From contig JBMNEH010000001.1 in the NCBI GenBank assembly GCA_050948665.1, forward strand, positions 186,001 through 250,000: a stretch of DNA of 64,000 nucleotides, written 5' to 3'. The notes below the pieces were generated by a model. It was given only the letters and a program-made list of their open reading frames with translations, ran no database searches and had not been told where the DNA came from. The position numbers and the translations under genes were made by a program. This stretch comes from JBMNEH01 sp050948665. Its GTDB lineage: Bacteria; Bacillota; Clostridia; Christensenellales; UMGS416. Shown here in pieces: positions 36,174-45,417 of the stretch; the first letter of the stretch is position 1, and each line of letters begins with the position of its first letter.

Positions 36174-36218
36174 GCATTGGCAGGGCGCCTTCCCCGGCCG
36201 GAGGGCTGAGGGGAAGGT
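36174..36218. repeat. dispersed palindromic repeat, copy 2
   Basis: GCATTGGCAG followed by GCCTTCCCC ... GGGGAAGG, as at 86-133. Confidence 0.5.
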
Positions 36219-36311
36219 ATGGAAGAACACAAGCGTTGCGGGTGTGGGGGAGGCCGGGAGGGCAACAAGCGGCGGCGGGAGGAGTTTGGGGATGCGTTTT
36301 TAACATGAACG

Positions 36312-36340
36312 TCGATAGAAAGGCGAAAATATGGTATAAT
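36312..36340 (+). promoter_or_regulatory. promoter of the glycyl radical enzyme operon
   Basis: TCGATA (36312-36317), 17-bp spacer, perfect TATAAT (36335-36340). Confidence 0.6.
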
Positions 36341-36411
36341 ACAACAGTACAAAGCGGACGGAAACATGTGTATACTGTATCCATACCAAGCTGTTGAAGA
36401 GGAGGCGCGCC

Positions 36412-38640
36412 ATGGAAGGGAAACGATTCACCGCCGCCGGCCCGGGGTATTATGAGGTAAAGGATCATCTTTTCGATCAGTATGAGTATCCTTCCTACGA
36501 TGACCGCACGGGGCCCGACAGGGATACGCTTATACGGGGATTTCAAAGGATCCTCGATGAAGGAGAGGGACTTTCCCCGATCCGCAGAAAGGCCGCGCTT
36601 TTTTCCTATATGCTGGAAACCGCCCGGATCGACGTGGACCCGCGGGACTGGTTTGCCGACCACTTTGACCATGGGAACCATGTTTTTAACCGCCTGCAGG
36701 AGACCCGGCGCCGAGAATGCGGGAACGGCCCCCTTGCCGCCGACGCCGAAACACTCCGGCGGGGCGCGCGGACCGGCGCCTTCAGCGCGGAGCTGGACCT
36801 GGGGCATATTTCCCCGGGATGGCGTTTTCTGCTCCGGGAGGGACTTCCCGGGATCCTCGCCCGGGTGAGGGAGGGGCTTGCCGCCGCGAGGGACGGGAAG
36901 GCAGCGGAATTTTACGAATGCGCCGTACGGGTCTATGAGGCGGCGCTGCGTTATACGGCGCGGCTGGAGGAACAGGCCCGGCTGATGGGGAGGGAGCATC
37001 CGGAGACCGCCGACCGTATGGAAAAGCTTGCCGGCTGCCTGTCCGCGCTGGGGAGGGGAGCGCCCTCCACGCTGTACGAGGCGCTGCAGCTTTCCCTCAT
37101 CTTCCACCAGCTCATCGAGTTCGAGGGGGAGCGCGTCCGCTCCATGGGAAGCTTTGAGCGGAATTACGGCCGCTTCTATGAGGCCGACCTGGCCGCCGGC
37201 AGGATCACCGAGGAAGACGCGAGGGAGCTGATCCGGTATTTCTGGATGAAGTTCTTCGCCGTCACCCGGGGCAGCGGCAACGGGAAGAATTTCTATTTCG
37301 GCGGACTGGAGGGGGAGGATACCGAGGCCGTCGGTCCCCTTTCCTACCTTGCCATGGAGCTTTTCCACGAGCTCAACCAGCCGGACCCGAAGCTTTCCAT
37401 CAAGATCAGCCGCAAAACGCCGCCGGCTTTCAAGCGGCTGGTCGCCAAATGCCTCCGCGACGGGCGGACGAATATGGTGATCGTCAACGACGACCTGACC
37501 CTCAGGGCGGTCGAGAAAAGAGGAATCCCCCACAGGGAATGCTATGACTATCTTCTGATCGGCTGTTATGAGCCCGCCATCGAGGGGCGGGAGGTCGCCT
37601 GCAATATGAGCATCAAGGTCAACCTGGCCAAGCCGGTGGAGCTTGCCATGAACGGGGGGATCGACCCCCTGACGGGGGAACGCATCGGCCCGGACACCGG
37701 CGACGCCGAGCTGTTTGAAACCTTTGAGGAATTCTACGCGGCCTATGAAAAACAGCTGGCCTATCAGCTGTCATCGGTGCAGGGGGCGATCCGCAGCTAT
37801 GAGCATTTCTGGAACCGGATCAACCCCGAGCCCTTCATCTCCGCCACCTTCCTTCCCTGCATCGAATCCGGCCGCGACATTTCCGACAACGGCGCGGCCT
37901 ATAACAACACGGGGAGCATGGGCGGCGGCCTTGCCAACGCGGCGGATTCCCTGCTGGCCGTCAAAAAGACAGTGTTTGAGGAGAGGCGCTATACCATGGC
38001 GAAGCTCCGGGAGATGCTCCAGGCGGACTTCCGCGGGTATGAGAGGGAGCGGCTGTACCTCGCCGGCAGGATCCCCAAATGGGGCAATAATGAAGAGGAG
38101 GCGGACCGGATGGCGATCCGCGTCGCCGAGGCCTATACCGGGCGGGTAAACGGCATACCGAACGGACGCGGGGGCCGCTACAACGCCTCCATGTTCACCC
38201 TTGATTACTGCTTCTCCCTGGGCCACAGGACCGGCGCGCTGCCGGACGGACGGACGGAAGGGCATTACATCGCCAAGGGCATCGGCGCCATGACCGGCAT
38301 GGACAGGGCCGGCGTGACGGCGCAGATCGAATCGGTATCCAAGCTGGATTTCAGCGATATCCCCAACGGTTCCGTGCTGGATATCTACCTGCATCCCTCG
38401 GCGGTGGACGGGGAAAAGGGCGTCGATACACTGGTCCACCTCATCGACACCTATTTCGGACGGGGCGGGTTCGGGATACAGTTCAATATCATGAACGCCG
38501 ACGACCTGCGCCGGGCCCAACAGAACCCGGAGGAATACGCCACGCTGCAGGTGCGGGTCTGCGGGTGGAATGTGTATTTCGTCACATTGAATACCGAGCA
38601 GCAGAATCACTTTATCGAAACGACGATGCAGACGGTCTGA
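36412..38640 (+). CDS. glycyl radical enzyme (PFL-like), class unknown
   Basis: 742 aa from ATG 36412 (GAGGAGG upstream); an in-frame TTG at 36394 is less likely. The active-site Cys385 lies in IGCYEP, with the general-base Glu at 387. The radical Gly718 lies in RVCGWNVYF near the C-terminus. CxE at the thiyl position is the dehydratase/lyase type (diol dehydratase, hydroxyproline dehydratase, TMA lyase) rather than the Cys-Cys of true PFL. The protein is shorter than most of those. Its activase follows 4 bp later. The nearby GH51 gene and glycan genes suggest a sugar- or polyol-derived substrate. I cannot name the reaction. Confidence 0.88.
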   Translation: MEGKRFTAAGPGYYEVKDHLFDQYEYPSYDDRTGPDRDTLIRGFQRILDEGEGLSPIRRKAALFSYMLETARIDVDPRDWFADHFDHGNHVFNRLQETRRRECGNGPLAADAETLRRGARTGAFSAELDLGHISPGWRFLLREGLPGILARVREGLAAARDGKAAEFYECAVRVYEAALRYTARLEEQARLMGREHPETADRMEKLAGCLSALGRGAPSTLYEALQLSLIFHQLIEFEGERVRSMGSFERNYGRFYEADLAAGRITEEDARELIRYFWMKFFAVTRGSGNGKNFYFGGLEGEDTEAVGPLSYLAMELFHELNQPDPKLSIKISRKTPPAFKRLVAKCLRDGRTNMVIVNDDLTLRAVEKRGIPHRECYDYLLIGCYEPAIEGREVACNMSIKVNLAKPVELAMNGGIDPLTGERIGPDTGDAELFETFEEFYAAYEKQLAYQLSSVQGAIRSYEHFWNRINPEPFISATFLPCIESGRDISDNGAAYNNTGSMGGGLANAADSLLAVKKTVFEERRYTMAKLREMLQADFRGYERERLYLAGRIPKWGNNEEEADRMAIRVAEAYTGRVNGIPNGRGGRYNASMFTLDYCFSLGHRTGALPDGRTEGHYIAKGIGAMTGMDRAGVTAQIESVSKLDFSDIPNGSVLDIYLHPSAVDGEKGVDTLVHLIDTYFGRGGFGIQFNIMNADDLRRAQQNPEEYATLQVRVCGWNVYFVTLNTEQQNHFIETTMQTV

Positions 38641-38644
38641 GCGG

Positions 38645-39559
38645 ATGGAGGGTATATTTTCCGATATCAAACGGATGAGCGTCCACGACGGGCCGGGTAT
38701 CCGCACCACCCTGTTCCTGAAGGGCTGCCCGCTCCGCTGCCTTTGGTGCCACAATCCGGAGAACCTTTCCCGGAGCCCGAACCTGAGCTACACGGCGAAG
38801 CTCTGCGCCGGGTGCGGGGCCTGCGGGGAGGTATGCCCCAGCGGCGTCCATTCCTTTGACGGCGGCATCCATTCCCTGGCGTATGACCGCTGCCGCGGTT
38901 GCGGCGCCTGCGTAAAGGAATGTTATATCGGCGCCCTGAAAATCTTCGGCCGGAGGATGACCGCGGAGGAGGCGGCGGAAATGCTGCTGGAGGACGAGCC
39001 TTTTTACGGCCGATCCGGCGGCGGGGTCACCTTCTCGGGCGGCGAACCGCTGATGCAGAGCGGCTTTCTCCGGGCGGTGATGGAAATCCTGAAGGGGAAG
39101 GGCATCCATATCGCGGCGGATACCTGCGGCGAGGTGCCCTGGGCGGCGTTTGAGGAGATCCTGCCGTATACGGATCTTTTCCTGTACGATATCAAGCACA
39201 TCGACTCCGCCGCCCATAGGAAGGGCACCGGCGCAGGAAACGAACGGATCATAGAAAACCTCCGGCGGTTGTCGGCGCGGGGCGGGCGGATCGAGATCCG
39301 CACACCGGTCATCCCCGGGTGGAATGATGACGACGGGACGCTGGGGGCGATCGCGGCCCTGCTGGCCTCCCTGCCCGGCATCGTCCGCTGGCGCCTGCTC
39401 CCGTATCACAGTATGGCGAAGGCGAAATATGAGGCCATCGGCAGCCGCTATGAGATGCCCGAGACGGAGATGCCCGATACCGGAAGGATGCGCGCCCTGC
39501 AGGCGGCGCTGCGGGAGGTGTTTCCGGCCACCTATCTGTCATCGGATATCGCGGAGTGA
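38645..39559 (+). CDS. glycyl radical enzyme activating enzyme
   Basis: 304 aa, radical SAM. The SAM cluster motif is CPLRCLWC (CxxxCxxC). An inserted ferredoxin-like part carries two more 4Fe-4S motifs, CAGCGACGEVCP and CRGCGACVKECY. GGGVTFSGGEPL is the SAM-binding GGE motif. It should abstract hydrogen from Gly718 of the preceding enzyme. The two extra clusters are usual for activases of the dehydratase-type enzymes and are absent from PflA. Confidence 0.93.
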   Translation: MEGIFSDIKRMSVHDGPGIRTTLFLKGCPLRCLWCHNPENLSRSPNLSYTAKLCAGCGACGEVCPSGVHSFDGGIHSLAYDRCRGCGACVKECYIGALKIFGRRMTAEEAAEMLLEDEPFYGRSGGGVTFSGGEPLMQSGFLRAVMEILKGKGIHIAADTCGEVPWAAFEEILPYTDLFLYDIKHIDSAAHRKGTGAGNERIIENLRRLSARGGRIEIRTPVIPGWNDDDGTLGAIAALLASLPGIVRWRLLPYHSMAKAKYEAIGSRYEMPETEMPDTGRMRALQAALREVFPATYLSSDIAE

Positions 39560-39568
39560 GGGAAAAAA

Positions 39569-39600
39569 CACCCGGGATCACAGGATCCCGGGCGTTTTTT
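39569..39600 (+). terminator. terminator of the glycyl radical operon
   Basis: CCCGGGATC-ACAG-GATCCCGGG followed by CGTTTTTT. Confidence 0.92.
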
Positions 39601-39646
39601 GTCGGAAGAAAGACGTTTCCGTGTGAAACGATTTACACGGCAGCGG

Positions 39647-39850
39647 TCACGGTTTTTGGAAAACGAGGGTAAAGACTGTCCTGTCACCGCCGCCGAAGCC
39701 GGTCCCGCCGGCGACCGTTGTTGTCATCGTGCAGAGCGACCAACCCTGGGCGGCGTAGCTGTTGAGGGTGTTTTCCAGGAGATTCAGGTTCTTCGCGTCA
39801 TGACCGATGAATTTTTCTTTCAATACCACCTGTTCGCATTTATACTGCAT
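39647..39850 (-). CDS. DUF4177 small protein
   Basis: 67 aa: YKCEQVVLKEKFIG, LENTLNSYAAQGWSL and a C-terminal TVFTLVFQKP match the DUF4177 fold, small proteins of unknown role. GGAG lies upstream. A promoter on the minus strand is visible: TTGCAA (39910-39915), 17-bp spacer, TAAAAT (39887-39892). Confidence 0.75.
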   Translation of the reverse strand: MQYKCEQVVLKEKFIGHDAKNLNLLENTLNSYAAQGWSLCTMTTTVAGGTGFGGGDRTVFTLVFQKP

Positions 39851-40009
39851 GGTTTTTGACTCCTTTGCGGGTTGTTATTCCGTATGATTTTAGCAATCCC
39901 ACGCGGGAATTGCAACTATAGAATATGGGGGAGGGGGAAGGGGATACAGGACGGCAGGTTATCGGGGCGGCGCGTGAAAACGGAACGCGGAGGGAACAGA
40001 TTGTGTGTT

Positions 40010-40978
40010 TCAGGATCGCCCCGGTTCGTAAAAACGGCGGCGGGCGGAGGCCAGCGCCAGCGAGCAGGCGAACACGACGGCAAAGGCAAGCAAGTTTGTC
40101 AGTATCTTTATCCGCGTCAGGCGGAAAAGCAGATCCACAAATTCGCCTCCCGTCAGCATCTGAAGGCAATACAATTCCAGCGTCGCTCCGCCGAGGGCGG
40201 CGACCGCCTTTGAAGAGCAGTTCTGAAACACGACATCAAACAGGAACAGCAGACCCGTTACACAGGACAGCGCGACGATATAGAACATGCCGCCGAAAGG
40301 AACGGTGAGCTTTTCAAGATGCCCGAAAAAGTACAGGAGGGCAAGACCGGGAAGAAACAGCGAGAAACCCGTTATCAGCCGCCTTTTTATTGACCATGCG
40401 CCCTCATATCGCGCGAGAAATGCACCCAGAAGCATCGCCGGGACGCGGCAGAGGAGAATGCTCACATCGATAATCCCGCGCAGACCGTATTCGACCGAAA
40501 ACGTCAAAGCCGCCCACAGCGTCAACGCGACCGCGAGCCGCTTTACCGGACTGTATTTTGACAGGGCGGATCGGCAATACGGAAACGCCGCGTACATCAA
40601 CAGCAGCGCCGGTATAAACCAGAGAAAGGAACCGCCGCCGTTTTTCAGAAAATCCAGGAAAAAGACGGTGGACAGAAAACGCGGGAACGACAGACTGCCC
40701 ATCATAAGGGCGGCAGCGCAAAACATAAGAAAAGCGGGGTAAATTTTCCCGAACCGCCTCAAAATGAACTTTGGCCGGGAGGGGATATCGGATAACGCCA
40801 GCGTATACGCCGAAAGGAAGAAGAACAGGTCGGCTCCGATGTATCCGATACCCACCATAAAGCGCTCGATCCGCCCGGGTATGCCGGCGGCGGGAAACAC
40901 CGGTATCCAGAGGTGATATACCGCGATAAGCACCGCGGCCGCCGCCATAATGTAAGCTTTGGTTTTCCGAATGCGCAT
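40010..40978 (-). CDS. acyltransferase 3 family membrane protein
   Basis: 322 aa with about ten hydrophobic segments. YHLWIPVFPAAG near the N-terminus and GYIGADLFFFLSAYTLAL are typical of acyltransferase 3 (OafA/YrhL-like) proteins that O-acylate surface polysaccharides. FWFIPALLLMYA-like and LELYCLQM segments also fit. The start overlaps the stop of the lipoprotein gene (TGATG), so the two are coupled. Substrate unknown. Confidence 0.8.
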   Translation of the reverse strand: MRIRKTKAYIMAAAAVLIAVYHLWIPVFPAAGIPGRIERFMVGIGYIGADLFFFLSAYTLALSDIPSRPKFILRRFGKIYPAFLMFCAAALMMGSLSFPRFLSTVFFLDFLKNGGGSFLWFIPALLLMYAAFPYCRSALSKYSPVKRLAVALTLWAALTFSVEYGLRGIIDVSILLCRVPAMLLGAFLARYEGAWSIKRRLITGFSLFLPGLALLYFFGHLEKLTVPFGGMFYIVALSCVTGLLFLFDVVFQNCSSKAVAALGGATLELYCLQMLTGGEFVDLLFRLTRIKILTNLLAFAVVFACSLALASARRRFYEPGRS

Positions 40979-41472
40979 CAGCCGGCAGCGGACGCGTCGA
41001 GTGCGGTCGCTTCCCCGTCGTTCGCGGCGGTCTCAAAATTAGCCATGATACCCTCGACGACCTCCGAGGAGGACATGACGAGAAGGACATAGTGTTCCGT
41101 GTAGGCGGCCCGCGCCGCTTCCGCGGAAACACAGATCCATTTGCGGGGGTCGGCGCCGGCCAGCATTTTCCGCGCCAGCTCGGCGGTATCACCGTTTTCG
41201 CTATGAATAAGCACCAGCGAATGAGGTATCGCGTTTATGAGCGCGTCCGCCTGGTACCCGGACAGACCCTCCGCATAGGGGATAAAAGCGAAATACGCGA
41301 AATCCTCATCGGTCAGAGGGGTTGCCTCATACGCGGGGACTTCGACCCCTTCGCAGAGGAGATCAATGATCTCGGGCATCGTCACTTTGGGCGACCCGCC
41401 GTCCGGGCCTTTTGGCGCGCATCCCGTGAACAGGATAAAAAAGAGAAGAAGGAGAGATATCAGTTTTTTCAT
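40978..41472 (-). CDS. lipoprotein of unknown function
   Basis: 164 aa from ATG 41472 (AAAGGA upstream). The signal MKKLISLLLLFFILFTGC ends in a lipobox Cys. The mature part (MPEIIDLLCEGVEVPAYE, LTDEDFAYFAFIP, SEVVEGIMANF) matches no family known to me by eye but looks like the DUF4358-type small lipoproteins of Clostridia. It is coupled to the acyltransferase. Confidence 0.7.
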   Translation of the reverse strand: MKKLISLLLLFFILFTGCAPKGPDGGSPKVTMPEIIDLLCEGVEVPAYEATPLTDEDFAYFAFIPYAEGLSGYQADALINAIPHSLVLIHSENGDTAELARKMLAGADPRKWICVSAEAARAAYTEHYVLLVMSSSEVVEGIMANFETAANDGEATALDASAAG

Positions 41473-41544
41473 TTGGGTTTCCTTTCTGAGATCGTTACGA
41501 TCCTTAGACGTAAAGAAGGCCGGATAGTTTCCCTCGGCGTACAT

Positions 41545-41786
41545 TGAGGCGCCCCGCGGGTATTTTCGCAGGAGATTTTACCGGCGTATATTTGCCCTTG
41601 AATATCGGCGGCGCGGAAAATAACCGGGATCATGGGATCCCGGGCGCCGGCAGCGCTCCTGGGGGGCGGGAGGGGGAACCTCGCCGCACCCGTCTTGCCG
41701 CGCGGCGCCTTCCCCATACAGGGAAGGGCCTGCAAGACGACGGGCTATCAGGGCGACGCGTGAAAGCGGAAGAATTGTCCGGCGTG
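41545..41786. other. intergenic with repeat fragments
   Basis: No gene. It contains the hairpin CCGGGATCATGGGATCCCGG (near 41624-41643) and the repeat fragment GCCTTCCCC..GGGAAGG (41706-41731). A stretch at 41738-41775 resembles 39950-39985 (shared GGCG-CGCGTGAAA-CGGAA). Confidence 0.4.
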
Positions 41787-43691
41787 CTATGAAAACACCG
41801 TAAAGGGGATCTCTTTCACCGCGCCGTGATGCAGGATCTCCAGTTTGTCCGGCAGAAGGGTGAGCCGGGGCATGATATAGTCCTTTTCGCCGGAGACGCG
41901 GCAGGCGGAGGCGAAATAATAGACGCCGGGGGCGAGGAGGGCGGTGGTATAGGCGGGGTAACAGGCGTGGGGGGCCAGGATGTGCATGCCGGGCTGGGGG
42001 ATGTTTTCATAAAAGGAAACCGGTACGGCGGCCGCCGCCGTCAGACGGGACCACAGAGTCCCGTTTTCGATACAGAAGGAGCTTCCGCTCTCCGTTTGGG
42101 CGTGATAATCGCTCCAAAGCCCGATGGAAAAACCGCCCTCGCGAACGGTATATTTTTGCGACAGCGTCACCCGGTGGAGGCGCAGGTGGCTGCCGTCCGC
42201 CAGAGGGAGCAGCGCGGTCTCTATACGGGTGCCGGGATCGTTGGAAAAGGGGAGGTGGGATGACAGCAGGAGATCCCCCCTTCGTCCCAGATCCGCAAAG
42301 CCCCAGCGGTGGGAGGACATGGAACGGTCGGGCGTCTGCAGGCTGATCATATTGTCAAAGCTGACATTGTCACGGGTGCCCAGCGCGAAGCCGGATCTGG
42401 AATTATAGGCGAATTTGCAATAATAAGAGGCCATGTCATTGAAGGGATTATGATAGACGCCGCCCTGATAATACTGGGAGATATTGTTGTAAACCGTTAC
42501 CCCGCAGGCTTTTGTGCCGCTGAGGGTAAAGGTCACGGCCTTGTTTTTCGGCGTTACCAGATAGTCCCCCTTTTCGATGGGCGCCGGGACCGCCCGGGCG
42601 GTCCAGAAGGGATGATCCTCCTCCATCAGCAGGCACATGAAGGTTTTGGCGCACCAATAGGCCCCGCCGTCGGAGGTATAATTCTCCACCAGGCCGGGGC
42701 TTTCGTACAGATAACCCGCCGGCAGGACGCCGCCATCGTTCAGGCGCATGTTCTCGGCGAAGTAGTTGAGATTCTTCAGCATGATCCGCCGAGCGAGGCC
42801 GTAGTCCATATCGCACCCGGCCAGCGCGGCAAGGGGGAAGACGCAGACGGCGGCGAATTTGTAGGCCAGGGACCTGCCGAAGGCCGGGAAGGCGCCGTCG
42901 GCGTCGAAACAGTAGACATACTGGGAGAGGAAGGATTCGGCGCGCTCCAGATAACGGGCGCGGCAGGCTTCGTAACCGGGGAAGGAGGCGTCCTCTATCA
43001 GGCACCACAGCAGGGGATAGGCGTGGAGGGACCAGGCCTCATAATAATCAAACCGGCCGAAGGGGCCGTCGCTGTACCAGCCGTCGGACAGATAGAGGGC
43101 TTCCAGCGCTTCCAGACCCGCGCGGAGATACCGTTCGGTCTCGGGATAGGTGAAGCCGAATTTTTTCAGCACCAGCACGCAGAACAGGGGGAACCAGATA
43201 TGGTTGTTTTCCGCCAAACGCTCGCACTCCCCTTTGCAGAAGGAGAAGATCCGGTCGGCAAAGAGCCGGCGGCGCCGGGGGGAGAAACGGTCCCAGGTCT
43301 TCTCACGGCAGAAATACAGGCCGATCAGCAGGCCGGCCAGCTCGGTAAGGTTCTGAAAATCCAGCCCCCAGCCGGCCCCGGTATCGCGGTACCGCTCCCA
43401 GGAGTTTTCGCTCCCGGGATCCAGGCCGTCAAACAGCAGGTCGGAAAGCCATTGCGCGAGATCCGCCGTCTTCCCGTTATAGGACAGGATGACCGGCTCG
43501 GGATTTTCGGAGATCACGGGGGCCATGCCCCAGAAGGGCCGGCAGAATTCCTCCAGAAAGGTGGGGATATAGCCCACATGGTCGATCACCGTGGGGGAGA
43601 CCCCCCTCTCATAGCGGGAGGCCGTTCTTTCCAGCATGGTGCGGCAAAGGGAAAAAGCGTATTCTTTCACATCGTTTCGGGACTGCATCAT
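41787..43691 (-). CDS. DUF2264 domain protein
   Basis: 634 aa, no signal peptide. The N-terminal half is an alpha/alpha-barrel-like part (FLEEFCRPFWGMAPVI, ENNHIWFPLFCVLVLKKFG, GWYSDGPFGRFDYYEAWSLHAYPLLW). The C-terminal half is a beta-rich part (YQGGVYHNPFNDMASYYCKFAYNSRSG split by loops). This is the DUF2264 family, related in fold to polysaccharide lyases and unsaturated glucuronyl hydrolases. Translation starts 5 bp after the dehydrogenase gene. Probably acts on acidic or pectin-type oligosaccharides; inferred. Confidence 0.8.
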   Translation of the reverse strand: MMQSRNDVKEYAFSLCRTMLERTASRYERGVSPTVIDHVGYIPTFLEEFCRPFWGMAPVISENPEPVILSYNGKTADLAQWLSDLLFDGLDPGSENSWERYRDTGAGWGLDFQNLTELAGLLIGLYFCREKTWDRFSPRRRRLFADRIFSFCKGECERLAENNHIWFPLFCVLVLKKFGFTYPETERYLRAGLEALEALYLSDGWYSDGPFGRFDYYEAWSLHAYPLLWCLIEDASFPGYEACRARYLERAESFLSQYVYCFDADGAFPAFGRSLAYKFAAVCVFPLAALAGCDMDYGLARRIMLKNLNYFAENMRLNDGGVLPAGYLYESPGLVENYTSDGGAYWCAKTFMCLLMEEDHPFWTARAVPAPIEKGDYLVTPKNKAVTFTLSGTKACGVTVYNNISQYYQGGVYHNPFNDMASYYCKFAYNSRSGFALGTRDNVSFDNMISLQTPDRSMSSHRWGFADLGRRGDLLLSSHLPFSNDPGTRIETALLPLADGSHLRLHRVTLSQKYTVREGGFSIGLWSDYHAQTESGSSFCIENGTLWSRLTAAAAVPVSFYENIPQPGMHILAPHACYPAYTTALLAPGVYYFASACRVSGEKDYIMPRLTLLPDKLEILHHGAVKEIPFTVFS

Positions 43692-43696
43692 GGCGG

Positions 43697-44689
43697 CTAC
43701 TCCTTTGTCATATACAGGAACTTCTCATAGGGAACGGAAAGCAGGGGATCCTCCCCCCTCAGGAAGCGGCGGATGTCTTTGATGATCTCCTCCGTCATTT
43801 TTACGCCGGCGGGCAGCGCCGCGATATGGGGCTGCAGCAGAACCGAATCCAGACCGGCCAGGGCATCCTGGGGGCCGTTCTCCCGCTCGTAAACATCAAA
43901 GGCGGCGCGCAGGCGTTTTTCGGGGATCATTTTCGCGGCGGCCCGGGTATCCACCAGCGACCCCCGGGCCGTATTGATAAAGACCGCCCCGTCGCGCATG
44001 CGGGAAAAAGCGGCCTCGTCTATCATGTGATAGGTTTCGGGGGTTTGGGAGGCGTGCACCGATACCGCCTCCGCACCCAGGGCTTCCTCAAAGGTGGCCG
44101 CCTCGGCGTTAGGCCAGGGCGCCAGGGCGTCGGCGGGAAGATAGGGGTCGTAAACCAGCACGCGGGTACCGAAGGGCGCCAGCAGGTCCAGAAGACAGCG
44201 GCCGACGGTCCCCAGCCCGATCAAGCCCACGGTGGCGTCCAGCAGGGAGACGGAGGGAAGCTCCTTTGTCCATATCCCCCGCTGCAGCAGCAGGTCGTTT
44301 TCCTTATAGCCGCGCATACGGGAGATCAGCAGGCCCAGAACGGCCTCCGCCACATAACGCGCCATCACCGGGTTGGCGCTGAGGCAGGGGATGCCGGCGG
44401 CGTAGGTATCTTCGCTGGCGATATGGGCGACGGTGCCGGCGCAATGGGCGATCAGCCTCAGACGGGGGTTTGCGGCCAGGTATCTCCGGGTGATTTGGGG
44501 CGCGCCCCAGTGGGTCAGCAGGATCGTGGCGCCGGGCGCAGCGAGACAGAGCTGCTCCTCGGTCAGGCCGCGGGGCAGGGGATTGCAGGCCACCGTTCCG
44601 GTTTTTTCCAGCTCGGCGAGCAATCCAGGGGGGAAATACCGATCCCGCAGGGGGCCGGCTTCCGTTGTGATGAAATATTTTTCCGCCAT
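43697..44689 (-). CDS. D-isomer specific 2-hydroxyacid dehydrogenase
   Basis: 330 aa. The NAD-binding motif GLIGLGTVGRCLLDLLAPFG is followed by an acidic residue in VYDPY (NADH rather than NADPH). The catalytic Arg lies in INTARGSLVD, Glu in the DVYERE region, and His in LLQPHIA. The start follows GAGGAG. It forms a two-gene operon with the DUF2264 gene, so it likely reduces a sugar-acid-derived 2-oxo acid. Substrate not determined. Confidence 0.87.
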   Translation of the reverse strand: MAEKYFITTEAGPLRDRYFPPGLLAELEKTGTVACNPLPRGLTEEQLCLAAPGATILLTHWGAPQITRRYLAANPRLRLIAHCAGTVAHIASEDTYAAGIPCLSANPVMARYVAEAVLGLLISRMRGYKENDLLLQRGIWTKELPSVSLLDATVGLIGLGTVGRCLLDLLAPFGTRVLVYDPYLPADALAPWPNAEAATFEEALGAEAVSVHASQTPETYHMIDEAAFSRMRDGAVFINTARGSLVDTRAAAKMIPEKRLRAAFDVYERENGPQDALAGLDSVLLQPHIAALPAGVKMTEEIIKDIRRFLRGEDPLLSVPYEKFLYMTKE

Positions 44690-44797
44690 TCGGTACTCCT
44701 CAAAGCGCTCATAAGCGGCATGCTGTTTCAGCGCGGTCCTAAACGGTTTGCTGTGTTTTCGGGTGTTTGTGGATCGGGACGCCGTCCCGGCAGGATA

Positions 44798-44825
44798 AGT
44801 ATAACACGCCGGGGAGGAGTGTCAA
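44798..44825 (-). promoter_or_regulatory. promoter of the dehydrogenase-DUF2264 operon
   Basis: Minus strand TTGACA (44820-44825), 16-bp spacer, TATACT (44798-44803). Confidence 0.75.
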
Positions 44826-44845
44826 GAAACGGGGGAGGCGGGCAT

Positions 44846-44881
44846 GAAAAAACCGGAGCCGGCCATAAGACCGGTTCCGGC
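44846..44881 (-). terminator. terminator of the V-type ATPase operon
   Basis: Minus strand: GCCGGAACCGGTC - TTAT - GGCCGGCTCCGG (one mismatch) followed by TTTTTTC. A second hairpin, CCAGGGG/CCCCTGG, lies nearer the gene at 44909-44930. Confidence 0.8.
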
Positions 44882-44968
44882 GGGACTCTTCGGCGGAACA
44901 GCCGCCCAGGGGCGAAAAGACCCCTGGACGTTCAGGCTGTCGGACGATGAAAGCCGCTGATTTTCATA

Positions 44969-45397
44969 TCACCCTAAGGCGACCATGCTGAAGACCAGCG
45001 AAAACAGGGCGACGGTTTCGCAAAGGCCGACAACGGTGATGTACTGCGAGAAGCCTTTTCCGGTTTCGGCCAGCGCGTCCGCGCCGGAGGCGCCGGCTTT
45101 CCCCTGGATCACGGCGGAGATCGCGATCGCGATGCCCGACGCGATCCCAAGGCCGAATATGAATATCGGATCGGCGGTGGAGGCCCTCATCTGCTGCATC
45201 AAAAGAAAGCCGTAGATGGTCTGCGTAAGCGGCGCGCCGGCAAAAACGGAAAGTATAAACGGGGCGGCCTTATTGTTCAGATAGCTCTTTTTCCAGGCGC
45301 CTATGGCTGCCAGGCCCGCGGTCCCGATACCGATAGCAGAGCCTATTGAGGCGATGCCCATTGTGATCGATGTTCCTATTAATCCCCAATTCATCAT
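44969..45397 (-). CDS. ntpK: V-type ATPase subunit K (membrane ring)
   Basis: 142 aa, two helical hairpins (four membrane segments). The ion-binding Glu is in GLCETVALF of the last helix. LTQTIYGF in helix 2 and QGKAGASG in helix 3 place Thr, Gln and Gln where the Na+-binding ring of the Enterococcus hirae enzyme has them, so sodium transport is likely. It is the last gene of the operon. Confidence 0.92.
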   Translation of the reverse strand: MMNWGLIGTSITMGIASIGSAIGIGTAGLAAIGAWKKSYLNNKAAPFILSVFAGAPLTQTIYGFLLMQQMRASTADPIFIFGLGIASGIAIAISAVIQGKAGASGADALAETGKGFSQYITVVGLCETVALFSLVFSMVALG

Positions 45398-45417
45398 AAT
45401 TCTCCTTTGTCAATACG

